A stretch of DNA of 6,991 nt from CAIUPE01 sp046091665 (GCA_046091665.1 JBJTCD010000102.1:1-6991); one strand, 5' to 3'. Positions 1-6,264 are shown, counted from the stretch's first letter. Made by a program: numbers and translations. The notes: generated from the letters alone by a model not told the origin.

Positions 1-817
1 TATCCATGCAGTACTGCTGATATGAAAATTCAGAAAACTGCATTTCGGAACTGAAATGCCTTAACAGATAACCTTCACAATCAATTGTATCGCCATAGCG
101 CTTCTTGATAATTGAATGCAAAATATTTTCATCAACGCCAACTAACGCAAATACCTTTTCGATCGAAAAAAAATGCTTTACAGTTTCAAGAACTTCCATT
201 GCAAAGTCAGGTCTGCAACGATCTAATTCATCAATTAAGAGTATTATCTTCTTTCCAGAAAGTATATCAAGTAAGCTTTTGAGAGAACTTTTGACGGCAT
301 CAATTGTTGAACTATTTTGTTGTAGTTCTGCAAACTTTTCGTCCATAAGTTTTCGGATTTCTTGTTCGGGTTTAACAGCATTAATGATATTTTCTAACGC
401 CTCATGATCCCGAAAAATTACGCGCGAAATGACTGCGGTTCCTGCTGATGCAATAAATGGGAGAATGGCTTTCTGATATTTTAAAATTGACGATTGAAAA
501 TTTTCTTCCGTATTCAGATTCTGGATTTCACTTAATAACTTGAGACACAAGCTACTCCGTGCATCGAGTGAAATTTCTTCTTCCCATGCATTATAATAAA
601 TAATGATAAACTTATCTTTATCAGCCGTCTTTTGAAGTTGATCTAGAAAAGTTGTCTTTCCCGTTTCATACGCCGCGTTAAGGCGGATTGATAATGGACC
701 TCGCGAGTTATCAAATGTTGTTAGAAGACCCTTTATCGACGCACTGCGATCAATAATTGGTGCGGGTGTCTCAGCGGCCGTATTACGTTTATGCTCCGGA
801 ACGCCATCAAGTTTCAT
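1..817 (-). CDS. KAP-family P-loop NTPase, N-terminal 272 codons, cut by the left window edge
   Basis: The frame is open from an ATG at 817 down to base 1 with no stop, so the C-terminus is missing. The start is set by GGAGG five bases upstream of the ATG. KAP signatures appear in order: a P-loop AAYETGKTTF (residues 48-57, Lys54), the NAWE motif after a beta strand (76-79), a moderately hydrophobic stretch (about 117-135, where many KAP proteins carry membrane segments), Walker B IILLIDELDRCRPDF (191-205, Asp196/Glu197), then FALVGVDENIL (223-233) and a GYLLRHF segment (249-255). The P-loop lacks the usual first glycine and reads AAYET where relatives have a PWG-type loop, so ATPase activity is likely but unproven. 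The family includes PifA of plasmid F, a phage-exclusion protein; a defence role here is inference from family and context. The gene is clearly AT-rich compared with its neighbours, suggesting transfer. Confidence 0.88.
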   Translation of the reverse strand, partial: MKLDGVPEHKRNTAAETPAPIIDRSASIKGLLTTFDNSRGPLSIRLNAAYETGKTTFLDQLQKTADKDKFIIIYYNAWEEEISLDARSSLCLKLLSEIQNLNTEENFQSSILKYQKAILPFIASAGTAVISRVIFRDHEALENIINAVKPEQEIRKLMDEKFAELQQNSSTIDAVKSSLKSLLDILSGKKIILLIDELDRCRPDFAMEVLETVKHFFSIEKVFALVGVDENILHSIIKKRYGDTIDCEGYLLRHFSSEMQFSEFSYQQYCMD

Positions 818-903
818 TTATGCCTCCATCGCTTTGCTTAATCAGGCGGCGATTCGGGAGAGCGAAACAATCAATCAGCGGTTGTGTTGAAATCTTTATT
901 CTT

Positions 904-1021
904 CGTCATTGCGAGCGTGAGCGAAGCAATCCAGCTGATGATTGGCTTTGAAGTGCTAAGACGACATTACGCCTCTTTCTGAGACTCCAACTGGATTGCT
1001 TCGCGTTCGCTCGCAATGACG
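904..1021. repeat. Long imperfect inverted repeat, 31-base arms (REP/MITE-like element)
   Basis: The left arm (904-934) starts CGTCATTGCGAGCG and ends GAAGCAATCCAG. The right arm (991-1021) is its reverse complement at 28 of 31 positions, with the three mismatches clustered in the middle. The 56-base interior holds no gene. Similar CGTCATTGCGAGC...GCAATCC units are known as dispersed intergenic repeats in alphaproteobacterial genomes, so this is probably one copy of a multicopy palindromic element rather than an operator. As RNA it would form a long hairpin from either strand. Confidence 0.8.
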
Positions 1022-1100
1022 GTTTATGCGTCTTCTCCGTATACAATTTTGTATCAGATTTAATTTATATCCCACCACACAACTAAAAAGCGCATAAACC
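1021..1100. repeat. Second inverted repeat, 10-base perfect arms, with an internal palindrome
   Basis: GGTTTATGCG (1021-1030) is exactly repeated in reverse complement at 1091-1100. The 60-base interior is AT-rich and contains the palindrome ATACAATTTTGTAT (1041-1054). The left arm begins on the last base of the preceding inverted repeat, so the two may be parts of one composite element. The 14-base palindrome could be a regulator site, but nothing else supports that. Confidence 0.5.
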
Positions 1101-1184
1101 TCTCCCCACTACCTTCCGCCCCCTCCGCGCGTTGCGCGTGAGGGTGGTTTGCGTTTTGGTACGGGGCTGATAGTCTTCCCTTAG

Positions 1185-1385
1185 GTCATGTGCATCATGA
1201 CTCGGGGAACTGAAAAACCTCATCGAAAAGCGGCAGAGCCTCTGCCGATACCAAACTGCCCTGACGGTGCTTAACGTGGGGGTGGCGGCGTTATGTCCAG
1301 GTCGCAAGGCTAAAAGCGCTGCGGCCAACTTTTCGATGGCCTTTTCAGCACCCCGACACCAGTGCGTCACACTGGTGTCGTTTTC
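1185..1385 (+). ncRNA. Candidate structured RNA (small RNA or cis-acting leader), family not recognised
   Basis: A 5-prime hairpin pairs 1185-1190 with 1196-1201. A long interrupted helix follows: CGGGG (1203-1207) with 1351-1355, CTGAAAA (1210-1216) with 1342-1348, and CATCGAAAAG (1221-1230) with 1329-1338, the last a perfect 10-bp match. It encloses a perfect 6-bp hairpin (1232-1246) and a second stem-loop (1260-1265 and 1272-1276 with 1289-1301). The strand is assigned from the terminator at 1354-1384, whose T-run lies on the plus side. A weak promoter (TTGCGT at 1149, TAGTCT at 1171, 16-base gap) would start transcription near 1183. One long closing helix with internal branches resembles the general layout of 6S RNA, but I cannot assign that family. 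It could instead be a leader controlling the gene at 1410. A minus-strand open frame across it looks spurious. Confidence 0.45.
1354..1384 (+). terminator. Strong intrinsic terminator
   Basis: CGACACCAGTG (1354-1364) pairs perfectly with 1370-1380: 11 bp, 5-base loop CGTCA. TTTT and a further T-rich run follow, on the plus side only. It ends the candidate RNA starting near 1185. It lies 30 bases before the start codon of the small gene at 1410, so it is either the RNA's own end or an attenuator for that gene. Its first two bases overlap the 3-prime strand of the RNA's closing helix, so the two structures compete slightly. Confidence 0.85.
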
Positions 1386-1409
1386 ATTTCGAAAGCACGG
1401 GGAATGTAA

Positions 1410-1670
1410 ATGCCGCGGAAATTGAAATTTGACACGAGCAAATTTAAGCCGCCGACATCATTGAAAGACGCGATGCAACGCTCGGCCTTGGAGCTGGAAT
1501 GTTTACTCGTCTGGATGCGCAACGAAGCGCGCTTTCATGATGCGCTCGATCCTCGCGTCTTGGATGTCGCGAGCCTCGCTGTCGAAATGTTTGAAGACAA
1601 GCTCAGTGAAATGCGCGCGTTGTTGCCTGAAATTGAACGACGCGTGAGCGGCGCGGATTTGGCACAATAA
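1410..1670 (+). CDS. Unrecognised small protein, 86 aa
   Basis: No known family is recognised. The ATG at 1410 is preceded by GGGGA about eight bases upstream. The protein has a basic, proline-containing N-terminus (residues 1-16, starting MPRKLKF). A probably all-helical segment follows with heptad-like hydrophobic spacing (about 18-80), including LVWMRNEARF and VEMFEDKLSEM. There is no signal peptide, membrane segment or cysteine pair; one cysteine lies near residue 31. Codon use resembles the GC-richer neighbours rather than the KAP gene, which supports a real gene. It converges on apaG with a 20-base gap and follows the structured RNA and terminator. A small cytosolic helical, perhaps oligomeric, protein is the most that can be inferred. 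Confidence 0.6.
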   Translation: MPRKLKFDTSKFKPPTSLKDAMQRSALELECLLVWMRNEARFHDALDPRVLDVASLAVEMFEDKLSEMRALLPEIERRVSGADLAQ

Positions 1671-1690
1671 CAAAACTGAAATTTAGAAAC

Positions 1691-2083
1691 TCAATGCAAC
1701 ACACGCTTTGTCTCTGGGATGTCTAAAGAGAAAGCGGGTATTTCGACGGGGAATAATTCGCCCGCCTCTGACTTGAAAATATAAGATCCCTTCATGATCC
1801 CTTGCGTCGTCGTCAGCGGGCAGCCGCTCGTATAGGTGAAGCTCATGCCGGGGGCGAGTGTCGGCTGTTCGCCCACGACGCCCTCGCCGCGCACTTCTTG
1901 GGTTTTGCCGTCACCATCGGTGATGATCCAGTGGCGCGATAGCAATGTCACCGTCTCCTCGCCATCATTCACGATTTCAATCTTATAGGCCCAGAAATAG
2001 CGACCGCTGCCCGGATCGGATTGTTCCGGCATATAGCGCGGCTCGGCAGTGATCGAAATGTTGTGGGTGACCGCGCGATACAT
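1691..2083 (-). CDS. apaG: ApaG domain protein (DUF525)
   Basis: At 130 aa it matches ApaG over its full length and at the family's usual size. Recognisable segments are the N-terminal strand MYRAVTHNI, YFWAYKIEI (29-37), the conserved LLSRHWIITD (47-56), EVRGEGVVGEQP (63-74), the SGCPL...GIMKGSY block (86-101) and the closing EIPAFSL (114-120). The fold is a fibronectin-III-like beta sandwich acting in the cytosol. Mutants of Salmonella apaG (corD) show altered cobalt/magnesium handling, but the biochemical role is not settled. The start is the only well-placed ATG, with a purine-rich GTGAG/AAGAA stretch upstream. It follows rpsA in the same direction but sits behind the rpsA terminator and has its own likely promoter, so it is probably a separate unit. 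Confidence 0.95.
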   Translation of the reverse strand: MYRAVTHNISITAEPRYMPEQSDPGSGRYFWAYKIEIVNDGEETVTLLSRHWIITDGDGKTQEVRGEGVVGEQPTLAPGMSFTYTSGCPLTTTQGIMKGSYIFKSEAGELFPVEIPAFSLDIPETKRVLH

Positions 2084-2116
2084 GTTTCTTACTCACTTCA
2101 GCAAAGATGCTTTGAA

Positions 2117-2145
2117 TTTAGACGCAATCTTTGAAGGACGGTCAA
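2117..2145 (-). promoter_or_regulatory. Probable sigma-70-type promoter of apaG
   Basis: On the minus strand TTGACC (2145-2140) and TCTAAA (2122-2117) are separated by exactly 17 bases. Transcription would start near 2110 and give a leader of about 27 bases before the apaG ATG. It lies directly downstream of the rpsA terminator, where apaG needs an independent start. The -10 box matches only four of six consensus bases, so confidence is moderate. Confidence 0.5.
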
Positions 2146-2171
2146 TCAACTTTTCATGATGAGAGACCAAC

Positions 2172-2203
2172 AAAAAAACCCGCATGGTTGTCCACGCGGG
2201 TTT
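2172..2203 (-). terminator. Intrinsic terminator of rpsA
   Basis: On the minus strand AAACCCGCGTGG (2203-2192) pairs with CCATGCGGGTTT (2187-2176): 12 bp with one G-U pair and the four-base loop ACAA. A run of seven T follows. It begins 27 bases after the rpsA stop codon. The other side is also T-rich, so some reverse-direction termination is possible. Confidence 0.92.
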
Positions 2204-2230
2204 GATTGTTTTTAAAGAAGAGTAAGCGAC

Positions 2231-3943
2231 TTATTCGCCGTCTTTCTTCTTTTTGAGCGCGGCACCCAAAATATCGCCTAGCGATGCACCGGCATCGGCT
2301 GAACCATATTGAGCAATAGCTTCTTTTTCTTCGGCCATTTCGAGTGCCTTGATCGACACCGAGACCTTGCGCGCTTTGCGGTCGAACACGGTGACGCGGG
2401 CGTCGAATTTTTCGCCCGCGGCAAAACGCTCAGGGCGTTGTTCAGCACGGTCGCGCGCGAGATCAGCACGCTTCACGAAGGTCGTGAATTCGGTGCCGAC
2501 GATCTTCACATCAAGACCTGACTCTTTCACTTCCGTCACTTCACAAGTGACGATCGAGCCCTTCTTGATGTCGCTTGCGCCTTCAGCAGGCTCAGCGAAT
2601 TTATCCGCGCCGAGTTGCTTAATGCCGAGCGAGATGCGTTCCTTCTCGACGTCAACATCGAGAACTTGCGCCTTTACCATATCGCCCTTCTTGTAATCTT
2701 CGATGGCTTGTTCGCCAGGACGATTCCAATCGAGGTCGGAGAGATGCACCATGCCATCGACATCGTTTTCGAGGCCAATAAACAGACCGAATTCGGTCTT
2801 GTTCTTGACTTCGCCTTCGACAACCGAGCCGACAGGATGTTTCTCAGCGAAAGCTTCCCATGGATTCTGCAAGGTCTGCTTGAGGCCCAAGGAGATACGA
2901 CGCTTTGACGAGTCGACTTCGAGGATCTGCACTTCAACTTCTTGCGATGTTGAAACGATCTTGCCCGGATGCACGTTCTTCTTTGTCCATGACATTTCTG
3001 ATACGTGGATCAAACCTTCGATACCCGGCTCGAGCTCAACGAATGCACCGTAATCGGTGATGTTCGTTACGCGGCCTTTAAGACGCGATTGAAGCGGATA
3101 TTTTGCTTCAATGCCTTCCCACGGATCGGTGAGAAGCTGCTTGATGCCGAGCGAGATGCGATGCGTGTCATGGTTGATCTTGATGATCTTGACCTTGAGT
3201 TGCTGACCGATGGTCACAACTTCTGAAGGATGATTCACGCGACGCCATGCCATGTCGGTGACATGCAAGAGACCGTCAATACCACCGAGATCGACGAAGG
3301 CGCCGTATTCGGTGATGTTCTTGACGGTGCCGTCAACGGTTTGACCTTCTTCCAAATTCGAAACGAGTTCGGTGCGGGCTTCTGCGCGTGTCTCTTCAAG
3401 AACGGTACGACGCGAGACAACAATATTGCCGCGACGACGATCCATTTTCAGAATTTGGAAAGGCTGCGCGATATTCATCAGCGGGCCGACATCACGGATA
3501 GGACGAATATCAACTTGTGAGCGCGGCAAGAACGCGGTTGCGCCATCAAGATCAACAGTGTAGCCACCCTTCACAACATTGAAGATGACACCATTTACCT
3601 TTTCACCGGCTTCGAAAGCCTTCTCAAGCTTAACCCAGCTTTCTTCACGACGGGCTTTGTCACGCGAGATGACGGCTTCGCCGAGCGCGTTTTCAATACG
3701 ATCGAGATAGACTTCAACTTCATCACCGATTGTCGGTGCGCCTTCACGGCCAGGGCCTGTGAATTCGCGAAGAGCGACACGACCTTCGGTTTTCAAACCG
3801 AGATCAACCACCGCCATATCTTTTTCGATGGCGACGATCTTGCCCTTGATGACTGAACCTTCAAGCGAGTCGCTCTTGTTAAACGACTCTTCGAGCATCG
3901 CTGCGAAATCATCGCGCGATGGATTTGTATGTGTCGATACCAT
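2231..3943 (-). CDS. rpsA: 30S ribosomal protein S1
   Basis: The 570-aa protein binds mRNA on the small ribosomal subunit and helps unfold and position it for initiation. Six S1/OB-fold repeats are visible at about residues 28-97, 114-181, 198-268, 283-355, 370-442 and 458-533. Repeats 3 and 4 carry the classic TEYGAFVDL and TDYGAFVEL strands with GLLHV and GLIHV. The first two and the last repeats are more divergent, as usual for S1. A lysine-rich tail ends the protein. The open frame continues 16 codons upstream to an ATG at 3991, but the start at 3943 is chosen because AGGAG lies five bases before it and MVSTHTNPSRDDF matches the usual alphaproteobacterial N-terminus. The gene follows cmk after 155 bases with a folded leader and ends at a strong terminator. 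Confidence 0.97.
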   Translation of the reverse strand: MVSTHTNPSRDDFAAMLEESFNKSDSLEGSVIKGKIVAIEKDMAVVDLGLKTEGRVALREFTGPGREGAPTIGDEVEVYLDRIENALGEAVISRDKARREESWVKLEKAFEAGEKVNGVIFNVVKGGYTVDLDGATAFLPRSQVDIRPIRDVGPLMNIAQPFQILKMDRRRGNIVVSRRTVLEETRAEARTELVSNLEEGQTVDGTVKNITEYGAFVDLGGIDGLLHVTDMAWRRVNHPSEVVTIGQQLKVKIIKINHDTHRISLGIKQLLTDPWEGIEAKYPLQSRLKGRVTNITDYGAFVELEPGIEGLIHVSEMSWTKKNVHPGKIVSTSQEVEVQILEVDSSKRRISLGLKQTLQNPWEAFAEKHPVGSVVEGEVKNKTEFGLFIGLENDVDGMVHLSDLDWNRPGEQAIEDYKKGDMVKAQVLDVDVEKERISLGIKQLGADKFAEPAEGASDIKKGSIVTCEVTEVKESGLDVKIVGTEFTTFVKRADLARDRAEQRPERFAAGEKFDARVTVFDRKARKVSVSIKALEMAEEKEAIAQYGSADAGASLGDILGAALKKKKDGE

Positions 3944-4071
3944 TGGGTCTCCTGAAAGGTCCTGCAAATGAGGACCGGGCGCCGGCAACAAAGTTTTAGG
4001 TTAAGCCTTCTTTGCATCGATGTTTCATTCGCATGAATGAAACCACCGCTTCTTGAAAAGCGGGCCGGCGC
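3944..4071 (-). promoter_or_regulatory. Structured rpsA 5-prime leader with possible ribosome-binding-site switch
   Basis: Read on the minus strand, GCGCCGGC (4071-4064) pairs perfectly with GCCGGCGC (3986-3979). It encloses two perfect hairpins: CCGCTT/AAGCGG (4063-4046) and the 9-bp GTTTCATTC/GAATGAAAC (4043-4022). Next to the ribosome binding site, GGTCCT (3976-3971) pairs with AGGACC (3963-3958). The same GGTCCT could instead pair, with a two-base bulge, with AGGAGACC (3953-3946), which contains the Shine-Dalgarno sequence. S1 controls its own synthesis through a folded leader in E. coli; a similar role here is inference. No T-run follows the hairpins, so they are not terminators. No clear promoter was found in the gap. 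Confidence 0.5.
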
Positions 4072-4098
4072 TGGACCGACCAAAGCAGACTTTCGGGA

Positions 4099-4731
4099 TT
4101 ATCCCTTTCGCGAAAGGCTTGTCTCAATCAGACGCAGCGCTTCGCGCGAAGCCGTCTCTATATCCATTCCGCTCGTATCGAGCAAGCGCGCATCGTCCGC
4201 TATTTTGAGCGGCGCATTCGAGCGGTTTGAATCGCGCTCATCACGACGGCGAATATCGTCAAGCACTGACTCTTCGGAAAGCGAAGGATCGGCCTTGACC
4301 AATTCGAGCCAGCGCCGATGCGCCCGGATCTCGGGCGCGGCTGTTACATAGAGTTTGGCTTCCGCTTCCGGACAGATCACCGTGCCGATATCGCGACCAT
4401 CAAGCACCGCGCCGGGCATTTTTTGCGCAAAAAGCCGCTGGCCGTCGAAAAGCGCCTGTCTCACACCGGGATAGGCTGACACAATCGAGGCCGCATCGCC
4501 AATTTCGCGGGTTCTCAAGCGGCTTTCATCAAGCGCCGCAAAATCGAGTTTTTGCGCAACAATAACCGCAGCATTTTCATGTTGCAGGGATTCACCCGCA
4601 TCCAGCACCGCACGCGCAACCGCGCGATAAAGCAGGCCCGTATCGAGCAAATGAAACCCGCAATGCGCCGCCACGCGTTTGGCGATTGTGCCTTTGCCCG
4701 ACGCGGTCGGCCCGTCGATTGCAATAATCAT
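4099..4731 (-). CDS. cmk: Cytidylate (CMP/dCMP) kinase
   Basis: It transfers the gamma phosphate of ATP to CMP or dCMP, giving the diphosphates for RNA and DNA precursors in the cytosol. The 210-aa protein is slightly shorter than E. coli Cmk, within the alphaproteobacterial range. The P-loop GPTASGKGT is at residues 7-15 (Lys13). LDTGLLYRAVA (29-39) is the substrate-site segment. LDGRDIGTVICP (110-121) is the highly characteristic CMP-binding motif. RRRDERDSNRSNAPL (161-175) is the arginine-rich LID region. The ATG overlaps the aroA stop in an ATGA arrangement (4728-4731), so translation is probably coupled to aroA. The order aroA-cmk-rpsA is a conserved proteobacterial arrangement. Confidence 0.97.
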   Translation of the reverse strand: MIIAIDGPTASGKGTIAKRVAAHCGFHLLDTGLLYRAVARAVLDAGESLQHENAAVIVAQKLDFAALDESRLRTREIGDAASIVSAYPGVRQALFDGQRLFAQKMPGAVLDGRDIGTVICPEAEAKLYVTAAPEIRAHRRWLELVKADPSLSEESVLDDIRRRDERDSNRSNAPLKIADDARLLDTSGMDIETASREALRLIETSLSRKG

Positions 4732-6077
4732 GAGCGGAAGTCGGCGCCAAGATCGCGCATTAAGCTTGTAAAGCTCGGAAAGCTTGTTGCGATCATGCGC
4801 TCATCATCAACCGTCATCGGTTTATCCGTCGCCATGCCCATGACGAGAAAACTCATCGCAATGCGATGATCGAGATGGGTTTTGACGGTACCACCGCCGC
4901 GCACATCGCCGGATTGGCCTTGAACGATGAGATCATCGCCCTCAATCGCGTAAGTCACGCCCGCTTCCGCCAAACCATCGGCAACCGCTTGCAAGCGATC
5001 GCTTTCTTTGACGCGCAATTCATTCAAACCGCGCATTCGCGTCTCGCCTTTGGCAAAAGCAGCGGCCACGGCCAGGATCGGATATTCATCGATCATCGAG
5101 GGCGCGCGGGCAGCGGGCACATCGACGCCTTTGAGCGAGGAGGCTTTGACGCGAAGATCAGCGACATCCTCGCCGCCCTCATAACGGGGATTTTCGATGG
5201 ATATCGATGCGCCCATTTCCAGAAGTGTGGTCAAAAGTCCGGTTCTGAGCGGATTCATCATCACGCCTTTGATGGTGATGTCTGATCTCGGCACCAAAAG
5301 CGCCGCCACAAGCGGGAAAGCGGCTGAGGAGGGGTCGCGCGGCACAATGATCGGGCGCGGCTTTAATTCGGGGCGGCCTTCAAGCTCGATCCGGCGGCCA
5401 TCATGGCCTTCAGCGCTCACGCGAACAGTGGCGCCGAAATAAGTGAGCATTTTTTCCGTATGATCGCGGGTTGCCTCCGTCTCGATCACGGTGGTGCGAC
5501 CGGGCGAATTGAGCCCCGCGAGAAGAATGGCGGATTTGATTTGGGCCGAGGCCACCGGCGTCCGATAGGTAATCGGCAGCGGATCGCGCACGCCGCGTAA
5601 AGTGATGGGGCAGCGTCCGCCCTCAGCCTGCGAGACAACCTCAACGCCCATTTCCGCGAGCGGATCAAGAATGCGCCGCATAGGGCGTTTTCTAAGCGAC
5701 GCGTCGCCATCAAATGTCGCTTCAATCGGATGGCCGCCGACAACGCCCATCATCAGCCGCGAACCGGTGCCGGCATTGCCAAAATCAAGCACCGCATCAG
5801 GCGAGCGCAAACCACCAATACCGACGCCATGAACGCGCCATTCGCCCTCGCCGATTCGGTCGATTTTCGCGCCGAGCGCCCGGCAGGCTTCCGCCGTTCT
5901 GAGCACATCGTCACCTTCAAGCAGGCCAGTGACATGGGTTTCGCCAACCGACAAAAGCCCGAAAATCATTGCGCGATGCGAGATCGATTTATCGCCGGGA
6001 AGATGGACGAGGCCCGAAAGCGGCTTCGATTTGACGGCGGTTAAGGGTTGGGGTGAACCCTCATGGGACTTGGACAT
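4728..6077 (-). CDS. aroA: 3-phosphoshikimate 1-carboxyvinyltransferase (EPSP synthase), class II, CP4-like
   Basis: It joins phosphoenolpyruvate and shikimate 3-phosphate to EPSP, the sixth shikimate-pathway step. The 449-aa protein aligns end to end with the Agrobacterium CP4 class II enzyme: LPGDKSISHRA (26-36, Lys30), LDFGNAGTGSRL (97-108), VASAQIKSA (175-183), TRDHTEKML (203-211), PSMIDEYP (326-333, catalytic-type Asp330), LRVKESDRL (354-362, Glu358) and THLDHRIAMSF (400-410). The residue matching CP4 Ala100, the alanine behind that enzyme's glyphosate tolerance, is Gly103 here, so the ordinary sensitive form is predicted. The frame stays open to 6290, but that extension resembles no AroA and would overlap the divergent gene, so MSKSH at 6077 is chosen; only a weak AGAGA precedes it. 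Its stop overlaps the cmk start. Confidence 0.97.
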   Translation of the reverse strand: MSKSHEGSPQPLTAVKSKPLSGLVHLPGDKSISHRAMIFGLLSVGETHVTGLLEGDDVLRTAEACRALGAKIDRIGEGEWRVHGVGIGGLRSPDAVLDFGNAGTGSRLMMGVVGGHPIEATFDGDASLRKRPMRRILDPLAEMGVEVVSQAEGGRCPITLRGVRDPLPITYRTPVASAQIKSAILLAGLNSPGRTTVIETEATRDHTEKMLTYFGATVRVSAEGHDGRRIELEGRPELKPRPIIVPRDPSSAAFPLVAALLVPRSDITIKGVMMNPLRTGLLTTLLEMGASISIENPRYEGGEDVADLRVKASSLKGVDVPAARAPSMIDEYPILAVAAAFAKGETRMRGLNELRVKESDRLQAVADGLAEAGVTYAIEGDDLIVQGQSGDVRGGGTVKTHLDHRIAMSFLVMGMATDKPMTVDDERMIATSFPSFTSLMRDLGADFRS

Positions 6078-6160
6078 TGCGGATTTCTCTGGAAGAAGGG
6101 CTTGACGCGGCTCGCCGTCTGGGATGAATACCCGCGCACTATCACAGTCGAAACGGCCCG

Positions 6161-6194
6161 TCATCCCGCAAGGCGCGGATTGCCAGCGAGATGA
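6161..6194. repeat. REP-like imperfect hairpin in the aroA / FYDLN divergent region
   Basis: TCATCCCGC (6161-6169) pairs with GCGAGATGA (6186-6194) at eight of nine positions. An inner GGC/GCC pair (6172-6174 with 6182-6184) extends the stem around a 7-base loop. It lies between two divergent start codons in a 187-base region. Its start CGTCATCCCGC and inner GGATTGCC resemble common alphaproteobacterial intergenic palindromes. A second reading is a binding site for a regulator of both genes. Clear promoter boxes were not found for either gene here. Confidence 0.4.
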
Positions 6195-6264
6195 TGAGAG
6201 CCGCAGCCGCCCCGGACATGTTTGAAAGTCCGTTGCGCGAATTTTGAAAGAGAAGAGGTTTCCC

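Larger units (their letters stand above)
818..1409. other. Gene-poor intergenic stretch between the KAP gene and the small plus-strand gene
   Basis: No convincing protein gene lies here. It holds the upstream region of the KAP gene (818-903), two adjoining inverted repeats (904-1021 and 1021-1100), a C-rich stretch (about 1100-1140) of a kind seen in intergenic spacers, and the candidate structured RNA with its terminator (1185-1384). Composition changes across it, from AT-rich on the KAP side to GC-richer from about 1100 on. It may therefore mark the border of the acquired segment, which is inference. Confidence 0.6.

Noticed and set aside
757..951. Plus-strand open frame of 64 codons
   Set aside because: It runs antisense over the KAP start and through the inverted-repeat arm, with no ribosome binding site and an arginine-rich product typical of a shadow frame.
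1280..1330. Loose resemblance to the bacterial SRP RNA core (CCAGGTC ... GCTGCGG)
   Set aside because: The invariant GGAAG...AGCAGCC loop sequence is missing and the surrounding pairing does not form the SRP hairpin.
1083..1370. Minus-strand open frame of 95 codons with GTG start
   Set aside because: It lies antisense to the structured RNA, its start codon is inside the terminator hairpin, the product is Arg/Ser-rich with no family likeness, and its end comes from a C-rich spacer.
3944..3991. N-terminal extension of rpsA by 16 codons
   Set aside because: The downstream ATG at 3943 has a strong ribosome binding site and the usual S1 N-terminus; the extension is leader RNA.
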